Assembly: GCA_029259715.1 (NCBI GenBank)
Contig: JAJDEP010000019.1
Location: 393,377-457,376, forward strand
Length of the DNA: 64,000 nucleotides
Direction: 5' to 3'
Source of the DNA: Planctomycetota bacterium
GTDB lineage: Bacteria > Planctomycetota > B15-G4
Shown here: positions 8,699-16,652 of the stretch, piece by piece
Layout of the letters: each line of letters begins with the position of its first letter
Position numbering within the stretch: the first letter of the stretch is position 1
Notes under the pieces: generated by a model
The model's input: only the letters and a program-made list of their open reading frames with translations
What the model was told of the DNA's origin: nothing
Database searches by the model: none
Translations under genes and position numbers: made by a program

Positions 8699-11290
8699 TC
8701 AGCCGCTGCCCATGGCCTCGACGGCCGCCGCTTCGTCGTCCCGTCCGAGGGCCCGCAAGCCCGCCGCGAGCCGATCCCGGCTCATGGTCACGTTGGGGTG
8801 TCCGGGCATGAGCCGCGCATAGCCCAGGAACATCTGCTCGTACAGGTCCACCGACAGGTCGGAGTAGCCCCAGCCCCGCAGGGCGTCGGCCAGCTTGGCC
8901 AGCGCGCCCACCTGCGACGAGTTCGCGGCGTTCTCGCCGATGCCGAGCGCGACCAGGGCCGCCACCTCGCGCCGCAGCGCCTGCTCGTCGCCGACCTGAT
9001 AGAGCACCGTGGCGTAGTTGGCGCGGAACTTGATCGAGTAGGGATCGAGGGGCGGGAAGACCTCGTCGCGCAGCGACACCAGGTCGGCGTAGATCTCGAG
9101 CGCCTTCTCCTCCTCGCTGTTGAGGTAGTACAGCGAGCCGAGGTTGCCCATGGCCAGCAGCAGGTCGGGGTGGTTCGCCGGCAGGACTTTCTTGCGCCGC
9201 TCGATGGACTCCGACAGCAGCGCGGCGCCCGCCACCATCTCGTGATTGGTGACGTAGATCATGGCCAGGTTGCCCATGACCATGGTGGTCATGGGGTCGT
9301 CGTCGCCCAGCGCGACGCGCATGCGTTCGAGCGTCGGCTCGAGGATCGCGCGGGCATCGCTGATGCGCCCGCCCTCGATGAGCAGCCCCCCCAGGTTCCC
9401 GTGAGCCACCAGCGCCGCCCGGCTGTCGGGCCCGTAGCGGAAGGTGGCCCGGTCGATGACCAGGCGATAGAGCGCGTCGGACTGCTCGAGGTCGTCCTCC
9501 CGCTGACGCAGCAGCGCCAGGGCCGCGAGGCACTCGATCACCTCGGGGTGCGTCTCCGAGTAGTGCTGCTCGAGACCTTCCCGCGCGACGGTGAGGTGGG
9601 CGCCGGCCTCATGCAGGCGCCCGGCGCCCGAGAGGGTCGCGCCCAGGCGCGCCCGGGTGATCAGCGTGTCGGGGTGATCGGGACCCAGCCGGTCGGAACG
9701 CAGCTGCAACGCCACCCGCAGGTGGCGCTCGGCATCGCTCCAGGCGGCGAGGTTGAAGTAGAGCCGCCCCAACGTCGCCCGCAACATCGCCTCGACCTCG
9801 GGCAACGCCGAGAACGCCGTCGAGATCTTGCCCTCGGACAAGCGCAGGGCGTCGAGGACCCGCAGGTCGGCTCCACTCACGCCGGGGTCGGGCAGGCCCA
9901 GGGTGTCGATCATGTACTCGACCACCGCGCCGGACTTCTCCGCCTCCGCCGCGGCCTGGGCGTGGGCATCCACCGCCTCCTGGCGACGTTCCTCGGCCTC
10001 CGCCCGCGCGTCCTCGGCCTCATCCCGGGCCTGCTCGGCCTCGACGCGCTGGGTCTCCGAACGCAGCCAGCCGAGGGTCGTACCCGTGATCCCGCCGAGC
10101 AGCAGCAGCAGCATCACGGCGGCCGCCAACACGCCCATGCGGTGTCGCCGCACGAACTTGCGCACGCGGTAGGAGGCGCTCGGCGAACCGGCCAGCACCG
10201 GCTCGTCGGCCAGCAGGCGCCGCACGTCGGCGGCCAGCTCGTGCGCGGAGGGATAGCGGTCCTCGGGGTCCTTCTCGAGGGCCTTCAATACGATCCAGTC
10301 GAGGTCGGGCGGCAACGGAGTTCCCTCGGCCTCCGGCAAGGCGCTGGGCCGCACCGGGTCCTGCTCGCTGACCACCTGCACGATCTCGGTGAACGAGCGT
10401 CCGGTCAGGTCGTGGGGCGGGCGGCCGGTGACCAGCTCGTACAGCAGGGCGCCCAGGGCGTAGACGTCGGTGCGCACGTCCACGGCGGAGCCGTCGCCGC
10501 GCAGCTGCTCCGGGCTCATCGAGCGCAGCGTGCCGACCACGTCGCCGGCGCGGGTGTGTTGCGTGTCGGCCGCGTCGCCGGCCACGGCCCGGGCCACGCC
10601 GAAGTCGATCACCTTGAGGTGACCGCCGCCGTCGACCAGCACGTTGCCGGCCTTCACGTCGCGGTGGATCACGCCGCGCTGGTGCCCGAAGTCGATGGCG
10701 TCGCAAGCCTGGCAGAAGAGCTGCAAGCGCTCGGGCAGACCGAGGCCGCCCCGCACGCCGTACTCGACGATGCCGGCGGCGTCCTCCACCAGCTCCATGG
10801 CGAACCAGGGCAGCTCGTGCCCGCCCACCTCGGCCACGCCCGCCGCGTGGATCTGCGCGATGGACTCGTGGCGCAGGCGTCCCAGCACCTCGGTCTCGTA
10901 CGCGAAGCGACCCCGCGCCGCCGACCCGGCCAGGCTGGCCCGGAGCACCTTGAGGGCCACGCGCCGGTCGGGGTTCTGCTGGCGCGCCTCGTAGACCGTG
11001 CCCATGCCGCCCGAGGCGAGCACGCCCACGATCTCGTAGCCGTCGATGCGGTCGCCGCTGCGCAGAGCCCCGGCCGCCGTGAGATGCTCGGCCACCGCCT
11101 GCGGGTCGGGCGGCTGCAGGAAGGCGTCGGCGTCGCTGTCGCTGTGACCGGCGAGCAGGTCGAGGACCTGCCCCTGCAACGCCGCGTCGCCCGCGCAGGC
11201 CTGTTCGAGCCAGGCCGCCCGTTCGCCTTCGGGATGGTCGAGGGCCTGCTCGAAGAGCTGCCGCACGCGGGAGAAATCGGAACCGCTCAT
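8699..11290 (-). CDS. Membrane Ser/Thr protein kinase with C-terminal TPR array
   Basis: Protein of 863 aa. An N-terminal helical region (1-80) leads to a PknB-type kinase domain at ~84-365: glycine loop GVLASGGMGTVY (89-100), ATP lysine K114, catalytic HRDVKAGN (209-216), DFG (229-231) and SPE of the activation segment (259-261). All essential residues are present. A transmembrane helix follows at 386-409, then a charged Ala/Glu/Arg coiled coil (411-455) and an extracytoplasmic TPR-type array to the end. The kinase would act in the cytoplasm and the repeats would sense or bind outside. Its ATG shares one base with the stop of the upstream ECF sigma factor (TGATG), so the two are cotranslated; the sigma factor or its regulon is a plausible target. 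Confidence 0.92.
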   Translation of the reverse strand: MSGSDFSRVRQLFEQALDHPEGERAAWLEQACAGDAALQGQVLDLLAGHSDSDADAFLQPPDPQAVAEHLTAAGALRSGDRIDGYEIVGVLASGGMGTVYEARQQNPDRRVALKVLRASLAGSAARGRFAYETEVLGRLRHESIAQIHAAGVAEVGGHELPWFAMELVEDAAGIVEYGVRGGLGLPERLQLFCQACDAIDFGHQRGVIHRDVKAGNVLVDGGGHLKVIDFGVARAVAGDAADTQHTRAGDVVGTLRSMSPEQLRGDGSAVDVRTDVYALGALLYELVTGRPPHDLTGRSFTEIVQVVSEQDPVRPSALPEAEGTPLPPDLDWIVLKALEKDPEDRYPSAHELAADVRRLLADEPVLAGSPSASYRVRKFVRRHRMGVLAAAVMLLLLLGGITGTTLGWLRSETQRVEAEQARDEAEDARAEAEERRQEAVDAHAQAAAEAEKSGAVVEYMIDTLGLPDPGVSGADLRVLDALRLSEGKISTAFSALPEVEAMLRATLGRLYFNLAAWSDAERHLRVALQLRSDRLGPDHPDTLITRARLGATLSGAGRLHEAGAHLTVAREGLEQHYSETHPEVIECLAALALLRQREDDLEQSDALYRLVIDRATFRYGPDSRAALVAHGNLGGLLIEGGRISDARAILEPTLERMRVALGDDDPMTTMVMGNLAMIYVTNHEMVAGAALLSESIERRKKVLPANHPDLLLAMGNLGSLYYLNSEEEKALEIYADLVSLRDEVFPPLDPYSIKFRANYATVLYQVGDEQALRREVAALVALGIGENAANSSQVGALAKLADALRGWGYSDLSVDLYEQMFLGYARLMPGHPNVTMSRDRLAAGLRALGRDDEAAAVEAMGSG

Positions 11291-11850
11291 CAGTCCTCCA
11301 GGGCTGTTCGGAGCCAGGCGCGCGCCGTCGACCAGCCCCGCTCGGCGCTGCGGGTGGAGATCCCGAGGACCTGTCCCGCTTCCTCGTGGCTGAGCCCGCC
11401 GAAGAAGCGCAACTCGACAAGGCGCCCGAGTTGCGCGTCCACCTTTGACAGGCGCTGCAGGGCGTCGTCGAGGGTGAGCACGTCGGAGACCTTGTCCTCG
11501 TACAGGGCCAGGGCATCGTCGAGGGGCAAGCGCGCCTGATCGCCGCCGCGCTTCGCCGCGCCCCGCGCCCGGGCGTGGTCGACGAGCACGTGCCGCATGG
11601 CCCGCGAGGCGACCGCCATGAAGTGGCGCCGTCCCTCCCAGGCCGGGTCGGCCCCCTCGACCAGTCGCACCCAGGCCTCGTGGACAAGGGCCGTGGGTTG
11701 CAGGGTGTGGCCGGCGCGCTCGCCCCCCATCTGGCGCTCGGCGATGCGGTGCAGCTCCGCGTAGACGAGGGGCAACAACTCGTCACCGGCGGCAGGGTCG
11801 CCGTCGGTGAGCCGGTTCAGGAGCAGGGTGGCGTCGGTGGGGGCAGGCAT
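11290..11850 (-). CDS. ECF-type RNA polymerase sigma factor (TIGR02999-like)
   Basis: Sigma factor of 186 aa. Region 2 is visible as DELLPLVYAELHRIAERQM followed by TLQPTALVHEAWVRL and RHFMAVASRAMRHVLVDHAR. Region 4 ends the protein (LGRLVELRFFGGLSHEEAG, then LGISTRSAERGWSTARAWLR). This form, common in Planctomycetota and Acidobacteriota, matches the ECF subfamily I know as TIGR02999. No anti-sigma gene is adjacent. Instead it overlaps the kinase-TPR gene by one base, and kinase-coupled ECF factors are known to be controlled by phosphorylation. A TAGAAT box lies 27 nt upstream of its ATG on the same strand. Confidence 0.9.
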   Translation of the reverse strand: MPAPTDATLLLNRLTDGDPAAGDELLPLVYAELHRIAERQMGGERAGHTLQPTALVHEAWVRLVEGADPAWEGRRHFMAVASRAMRHVLVDHARARGAAKRGGDQARLPLDDALALYEDKVSDVLTLDDALQRLSKVDAQLGRLVELRFFGGLSHEEAGQVLGISTRSAERGWSTARAWLRTALED

Positions 11851-11877
11851 GGAATGAGGCGGGGCAAGGGATGGGGC

Positions 11878-11883
11878 ATTCTA
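11878..11883 (-). promoter_or_regulatory. TAGAAT -10-like box for the sigma/kinase operon
   Basis: On the minus strand the bases read TAGAAT, 27 nt before the ECF sigma ATG at 11850. It is a member of the recurrent TAGRNT set; no clear -35 partner is seen. Confidence 0.45.
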
Positions 11884-12035
11884 TCCCGGACGCCCTCCTG
11901 CGACCGCCGGATCCAGCAGCGGCGACCGGCAGGAGAACGGGCGGCGGCCTCCCGTCTGGCGGCTCACACGCCCTCTTTGCGCCTCCCAGGGTAGACACCC
12001 CGTCGGTCCTCACGACCGGCACCTCGGAGGCAAGC

Positions 12036-13736
12036 ATGAGATTCCCCAGCAGCCTTTCCCTGCTCCTCGCCGTCACCCTGGCCGCGCCCCTGGCCGCCCA
12101 GGGCGTCCCCGGCGAAGTCCTCGCCGACCAGAAGATCAGCGCCATCAGCGGCGGCCTGTCCGGCGGCCTTTTGACCACCGCCGACCGCTTCGGCCAGGCC
12201 CTCGCCAACATCGGCGACGTGAACGGCGACGGCACCGACGACCTCGCGGTCGGCGCGCCCCTCTACCGCTCCTCCACGCCCGGCAAGCACGCCGGCGGCG
12301 TGATCATCACCCGCCTCGACGACGACGGCACGGTGATCAGCACCTCCTCCCTCGCCGACTTCGGTCTGTTCGGCACGCTTGCCGACCACCTCGACCTGAT
12401 CGGCTCCAGCGTCGCCCGCTGCGCCGACTACGACTTTGACGGCATCGAAGACCTGGTCATGGGCGCGCCCGGCGACGACGAGGGCAACACCGACGCCGGC
12501 GCCGTGTGGGTCCTGCGCATGGACGGATCGGGCGGGGCGCTCGTGGCCAGCCGCATCAGCATGACCAGCGGCGGCTTCGGCGGCACCCTCGACGTCTCCG
12601 ACGCCTTCGGCTCGGCCGTGGCGGACATCGGCGACCTCGACGACGACGGCGTGCGCGACCTGGCCGTCGGCGCCCCCGGCGACGACGACACGGGCAACAG
12701 CAAGGGCGCCTTCTGGGTGCTGTTCATGAACGCCAACGGCACGGTGAAGAGCGAGGTCAAGATCTCGGGCTTTTCGATCAACTTCTTCACCTCGCTGAGC
12801 GGCGTCTCCAACTTCGGGTCCGCCCTCGTGGGATTGGGAGACGTCGACGGCGACGGCGTCGAGGACATCGCCGTGGGCGCCCCGGGCGAGATCGTGGGCG
12901 GCAACGCCACCGGCTCGGTCTACATTCTGTACATGCGGGACACGGGCCTGGTGAAGACCGGGCACGAGATCAGCGCCGGCCTGGGCGGCTTCACCGGGGC
13001 CCTCGCGGATGACGATCGCTTCGGCTCGTCCCTCGCCCTCATCGGCGACCAGGACGGCGACGGCATCCCGGACCTGGCCGTGGGCGCGTCCGCCGACGAC
13101 GACGGCGGCAACGACACCGGCGCCGTCTGGATCCTGCACATGACGGCGGGCGAGACGGTCAAGTCGCAGACGCTCATCAGCCAGACGGCGGGCGGCATCT
13201 CCGCGACTCTCGACGACAACGACCGCTTCGGCTTCGCCGTGGCCGGCATCGACGACCTCGACGGCGACGGTCGCCGCGACATCGTGGCCGGCGCGCCCTT
13301 CGACGACGACGGGGCCCCCGACCGCGGCGCGATCCACAACCTGTTCCTGAACGCGGGCAAGTGGGAAGACCTGGGCAACGGACTGGCCGGCGTGCAGGGC
13401 GTCCCCTTCCTCGGCGGCGGCGGCACCCTGGTCGGCGGCGAGAGCGCCACCTTCGTGTTCAAGAACGGCCGGCCCAGCAGCGGCGCCGTGCTCTTCGTCG
13501 GGTTCAGCGAGCTGAATGCGCCCCTCTACGGCGGCACGCTCGTGCCCGACATCCTCAGCCTGCCCAACCTCATCGTCGTGCTGGTGACCAACGGTAACGG
13601 CGACTGGGTCGTGCCGACCACCTGGTCGTCCACGGTGCCCACCCAGACCGAGGTCTACCTGCAGAACTGGATGGAGGACCCGGCGGGCATCCAGGGCTTC
13701 TCGGCCAGCAACGGGCTGAGGATCACCACGCCCTAG
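12036..13736 (+). CDS. Exported FG-GAP (integrin-alpha-like) repeat protein with shared C-terminal domain
   Basis: Protein of 566 aa. A signal peptide (MRFPSSLSLLLAVTLAAPLAAQ) is followed by about six FG-GAP repeats, each of the form DRFG..LA.IGDVNGDGTDDLAVGAP. The DxDxDG-type loops (DVNGDGTDD, DLDDDGVRD, DVDGDGVED, DQDGDGIPD, DLDGDGRRD) would bind calcium, and the repeats should form a beta-propeller involved in adhesion or ligand binding. The last 125 residues, from base 13362, are the recurrent C-terminal domain (LYGGTLVPD, ending SNGLRITTP). The ATG at 12036 has GGAGG 5 nt upstream. It is transcribed divergently from the sigma-kinase operon. The ligand is unknown. Confidence 0.88.
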   Translation: MRFPSSLSLLLAVTLAAPLAAQGVPGEVLADQKISAISGGLSGGLLTTADRFGQALANIGDVNGDGTDDLAVGAPLYRSSTPGKHAGGVIITRLDDDGTVISTSSLADFGLFGTLADHLDLIGSSVARCADYDFDGIEDLVMGAPGDDEGNTDAGAVWVLRMDGSGGALVASRISMTSGGFGGTLDVSDAFGSAVADIGDLDDDGVRDLAVGAPGDDDTGNSKGAFWVLFMNANGTVKSEVKISGFSINFFTSLSGVSNFGSALVGLGDVDGDGVEDIAVGAPGEIVGGNATGSVYILYMRDTGLVKTGHEISAGLGGFTGALADDDRFGSSLALIGDQDGDGIPDLAVGASADDDGGNDTGAVWILHMTAGETVKSQTLISQTAGGISATLDDNDRFGFAVAGIDDLDGDGRRDIVAGAPFDDDGAPDRGAIHNLFLNAGKWEDLGNGLAGVQGVPFLGGGGTLVGGESATFVFKNGRPSSGAVLFVGFSELNAPLYGGTLVPDILSLPNLIVVLVTNGNGDWVVPTTWSSTVPTQTEVYLQNWMEDPAGIQGFSASNGLRITTP

Positions 13737-13862
13737 GCGGAGCACGCCTACGGCGGCCCCGGTCTTGATCAGGGGGCGCCAGCACCGAGGCAGTCGGCTC
13801 GCGAGAGCTGGCGGCCTCTTCACTGGCCACCGGGCCCACCCCCCGCCCTCGCGAGGTGCGGA

Positions 13863-13868
13863 TAGAAT
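13863..13868 (+). promoter_or_regulatory. TAGAAT -10-like box for the M14 peptidase
   Basis: GATAGAATC contains TAGAAT, ending 35 nt before the ATG at 13904. It matches the recurrent TAGRNT set. The preceding 167-bp gap holds no gene. Confidence 0.45.
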
Positions 13869-13903
13869 CTCCTCTCACCCCGTCCCGAACCACGACGACC
13901 CCC

Positions 13904-15814
13904 ATGACCTCCGCCCTGCTCCGCCTCGCGACGGCTGCTGCGATCCTGACCGCGAGCCTGGCTCCTGCCGCTGCGGCGCAAGACGCCGTGCCGGAAGCCT
14001 CGACCCCGGGATCCGAACCGACCCTGCGCCGTGTGCGTCTGTACGCCCCGCGGCCGGCGGCCCTGCACGCTCAGCTCGCCGCCGAAGGCTTCGACGTCAT
14101 GCACGGGCCGGTCTCGCCCACCGCCCTCGACGTCGTTGTTACTGTCGATCAATTCGCTGCCCTCGAGCGGCGCGGTCTGCAGCCCGAGCTGATGGAGATC
14201 GGCCGCCCGCTGCGCGACATTCTCGCCGAGAAGGGTCAGCTCGCCGGGCCCTTCGAGCCGAACGGAGCGGGCCAACCCGACGACGCGGGCGGCGCCGACG
14301 GCTCGGTGCCAAGCGGCTACGCGACCCGCGCCGGCATCGAGGCCCAGATGGCCGCCCTCGCCGCGACGCGCCCGGACATCTGCGAGCTCGTCGACCTCAC
14401 CACCACCTTCGGCCCGGGCCCCACCCACGCGGGCAACCACCTCTTCGCCCTGAAGATCTCCGGTGACGTGGGCGTCGCGCAGGACGAGCCGGCCATGCTC
14501 ATCGTGAGCGCCTACCACTGCCGCGAAGTCGTCACGCCGGTGCTGGCCCTCGACGCCGCCGCGCGCCTGCTCGCCGGTCACGGCAGCGATGCCACCCTCA
14601 CCGACCTGGTGGACGCCCACGAGATCTGGATCGCGCCGCTGTGGAACCCCGACGGCTACGACTACGTCTTCAGCACCGACAACCTGTGGCGCAAGAACCG
14701 GCGCCCGACCGTCACCGACGTGGGCGTCGACATCAACCGCAACCACTCGTTCGGGTGGGCGAGCATCTGCGGCGGCAGCACCCTCGAGTCGTCGCTGACC
14801 TACAAGGGCCCGAGCCCTTCGTCCGAGGTCGAGGTGCAGACCATGGAGGCCCTGTCCGCCGACCGGCGCTTCGCCAAGGTGCTCGACTACCACTCCTCGG
14901 GGCGCGAGGTGCTGTGGGGCTACGACTGCTCCACCCATCCCCTGGCGAGCTTCCTGCAGGCCGAGGCCGTCGCCCTCTCGATCGCGTCGGGCTACGGCGG
15001 TGACGAGCGCCCGCCGTCCGCCGAGGGCGAGCACTACGAGTGGCAGCTCGCCGAGTACGGCAGCCTGGCCATGCTCACCGAGACCCAGCTCATCTTCCAA
15101 CCCGACTTCGTCTTCGCCGAGTCCGAGGCCGTGCTCGTGTGGCCCGGTGTGCAGTGGATGCTCGAGCGGCCGGTGTCCATCACCGGGCGCGTCACGGATG
15201 CGTGCACCAACCTGCCGCTGGAGGCAGCGGTGGCCGTGCAAGGCATCACCTACTCGCACGGCGAGTCGCTCGACAGCGGCGGCGCCTTCGGCCGCTTCAA
15301 CCTGTTCCTGCCCGCGGGCAATTACCTTGTCGACGTCTCGGCGCCGGGCTACGCGCCCCAGACCCTCCCGGCGACGGTCACCGCGAGCGGAAGCACTGAC
15401 CTCGACGTGGCCCTCGACCCGCTGGTGCCCGCCGGCTGCTGGACCGACCTCGGCTTCGCCCTTCCCGGCGGCAGCGGCCCGCCGAGTCTGCAAGGCGTCG
15501 GCACCCTCGCCGGCGGCGACCCGGTGTCCGTCACCCTCGCCGCCGCCCGCGCCAACGCGCCCGCCTTCCTCATCGTCGGCTACCAGCGCATCGACTTCTT
15601 CCCCTTCTACGGCGGCACCCTCGTGCCGGATGTCGACGTGCCCGGCCTCATCGTCGTGCTCGTCACCGACGGCGACGGCGGCGTCGAGCTGCCCACGACC
15701 ATGCCGGTCGGCATCCCCCCCGGCTTCGAGCTGTACCTGCAGACCTGGGTCGACGACCCCGGCGCGCCCTTCGGCTTCGCGGCGAGCAACGCGCTGGAGG
15801 CGGTGACGCCTTAG
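13904..15814 (+). CDS. Secreted M14 zinc carboxypeptidase with shared C-terminal domain
   Basis: Protein of 636 aa. A signal peptide (LATAAAILTASLAPAAAAQ) is followed by a propeptide-like region, then an M14 metallocarboxypeptidase domain. Zinc ligands appear as HCRE in SAYHCREVVTP (canonical HxxE) and the histidine of LDYHSSG; the substrate-binding DINRNHSFGW corresponds to the usual DLNRNF; the catalytic Glu is in MLTETQ. All key residues are present, so it should remove C-terminal residues from peptides. After the peptidase comes a carboxypeptidase-regulatory-like beta domain (SITGRVTDACTNLPLEAAVA), then, from base 15440, the recurrent C-terminal domain ending SNALEAVTP. Two neighbouring genes on the same strand thus share this C-terminus. 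Probably cell-surface or extracellular. Confidence 0.9.
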   Translation: MTSALLRLATAAAILTASLAPAAAAQDAVPEASTPGSEPTLRRVRLYAPRPAALHAQLAAEGFDVMHGPVSPTALDVVVTVDQFAALERRGLQPELMEIGRPLRDILAEKGQLAGPFEPNGAGQPDDAGGADGSVPSGYATRAGIEAQMAALAATRPDICELVDLTTTFGPGPTHAGNHLFALKISGDVGVAQDEPAMLIVSAYHCREVVTPVLALDAAARLLAGHGSDATLTDLVDAHEIWIAPLWNPDGYDYVFSTDNLWRKNRRPTVTDVGVDINRNHSFGWASICGGSTLESSLTYKGPSPSSEVEVQTMEALSADRRFAKVLDYHSSGREVLWGYDCSTHPLASFLQAEAVALSIASGYGGDERPPSAEGEHYEWQLAEYGSLAMLTETQLIFQPDFVFAESEAVLVWPGVQWMLERPVSITGRVTDACTNLPLEAAVAVQGITYSHGESLDSGGAFGRFNLFLPAGNYLVDVSAPGYAPQTLPATVTASGSTDLDVALDPLVPAGCWTDLGFALPGGSGPPSLQGVGTLAGGDPVSVTLAAARANAPAFLIVGYQRIDFFPFYGGTLVPDVDVPGLIVVLVTDGDGGVELPTTMPVGIPPGFELYLQTWVDDPGAPFGFAASNALEAVTP

Positions 15815-15840
15815 GTCCGCCGGGCCGGGTACGCTCCACC

Positions 15841-15927
15841 GGCCCCCGCATCGGGCTGTGCATCGGGCCCCGCATCGGGCCCCGCGGCGCCCGCACCGGG
15901 CTGTGCACCGGCCCCCGCGGCGCCCGT
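15841..15927 (+). repeat. Imperfect direct repeat in the gap before the esterase gene
   Basis: The non-coding gap contains an imperfect repeat: a unit starting GCATCGGGCTGTGCATCGGG is followed by a related unit starting GCACCGGGCTGTGCACCGGC, each ending in GCGGCGCCCG. The first copy has an internal duplication of GCATCGGGCCCC. It looks like local slippage; no function is evident. Confidence 0.6.
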
Positions 15928-15944
15928 GCTACAACGGCGCGCCC

Positions 15945-16610
15945 ATGAGCGACCCCGCCCTGCTCCCCTGCGTCGAGATCGAGCCCGAAGGCGAGGCCAA
16001 CGCCGCCGTCGTCTGGCTCCACGGCCTGGGCGCCGACGGCAACGACTTCGTGCCCATCGTGCCGCACCTGAAGGTCGCGAACGCGCGCTACGTCTTCCCC
16101 ACGGCGCCGGCCATCCCGGTCACCATCAACGGCGGCATGGTCATGCCGGCCTGGTACGACATCACGGTCATGGACCTCGAGCGGCGTCACGACTCCGACG
16201 GCGTGAAGCGCTCGGCGGCGCACCTGGCCGCGCTCATCGCCCGCGAGAACGAGCGCGGCATACCGACCGCTCGCATACTGGTCGCCGGCTTCTCCCAGGG
16301 CGGCGCCGTGGCCACCTACCAGTCGCTGCGGCACCCCGAGCGACTGGCCGGCTGCATCGCCCTGTCGACCTACCTGGTCCTCGCCGACAGCTTGGAGGCC
16401 GAGCGCACGGAGGCCAACGCCGGGCTGCCCGTGTTCGTGGGCCACGGCGTCCACGACCCCATGGTGCCCTTCGTGGGCGGCGAAACCTCCCGCGACCGCC
16501 TCACGGCCCTGGGCTACGACGTCACCTGGAACAGCTACGCCATGCAGCACGAGGTCTGCCTCGAGGAGATGCAGGACCTCGGCAAGTGGATGCGCGCGCG
16601 GCTGGGCTGA
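15945..16610 (+). CDS. Carboxylesterase / phospholipase-family alpha/beta hydrolase
   Basis: Cytoplasmic protein of 221 aa, the typical size of the acyl-protein thioesterase-like Abhydrolase_2 family. Family landmarks are VVWLHGLGADGNDFVPIVP, the oxyanion and YDI segments (AWYDITVMDLER), nucleophile elbow AGFSQGGAVATY (Ser ~117), the catalytic Asp in GHGVHDPMVP and the catalytic His in MQHEVCLEE. It should hydrolyse short or medium carboxyl esters, possibly acyl thioesters or lysophospholipids. The ATG at 15945 gives the family-like start. TACAAC lies only 9 nt upstream and may be a -10 element. It is followed by the convergent selenoprotein-candidate gene after 42 bp. Confidence 0.9.
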   Translation: MSDPALLPCVEIEPEGEANAAVVWLHGLGADGNDFVPIVPHLKVANARYVFPTAPAIPVTINGGMVMPAWYDITVMDLERRHDSDGVKRSAAHLAALIARENERGIPTARILVAGFSQGGAVATYQSLRHPERLAGCIALSTYLVLADSLEAERTEANAGLPVFVGHGVHDPMVPFVGGETSRDRLTALGYDVTWNSYAMQHEVCLEEMQDLGKWMRARLG

Positions 16611-16626
16611 CGGCTCGCCCGCCTCT

Positions 16627-16646
16627 CGGTTGCCCAGCGGCGACCG
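16627..16646. terminator. Possible hairpin between convergent genes
   Basis: CGGTTGCC and GGCGACCG form an 8-bp stem with one G-U pair around a CAGC loop, in the 42-bp gap between the convergent esterase and redox genes. There is no U-tract. Confidence 0.35.
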
Positions 16647-16652
16647 CCGTGA

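Noticed and set aside
8621..11539. 972-codon plus-strand open frame opposite the kinase
   Set aside because: Shadow of the kinase gene; no recognisable domain, biased composition.
13737..13903. Possible RNA gene between the FG-GAP and M14 genes
   Set aside because: No tRNA-like or other recognised fold could be traced; only a TAGAAT box is supported.
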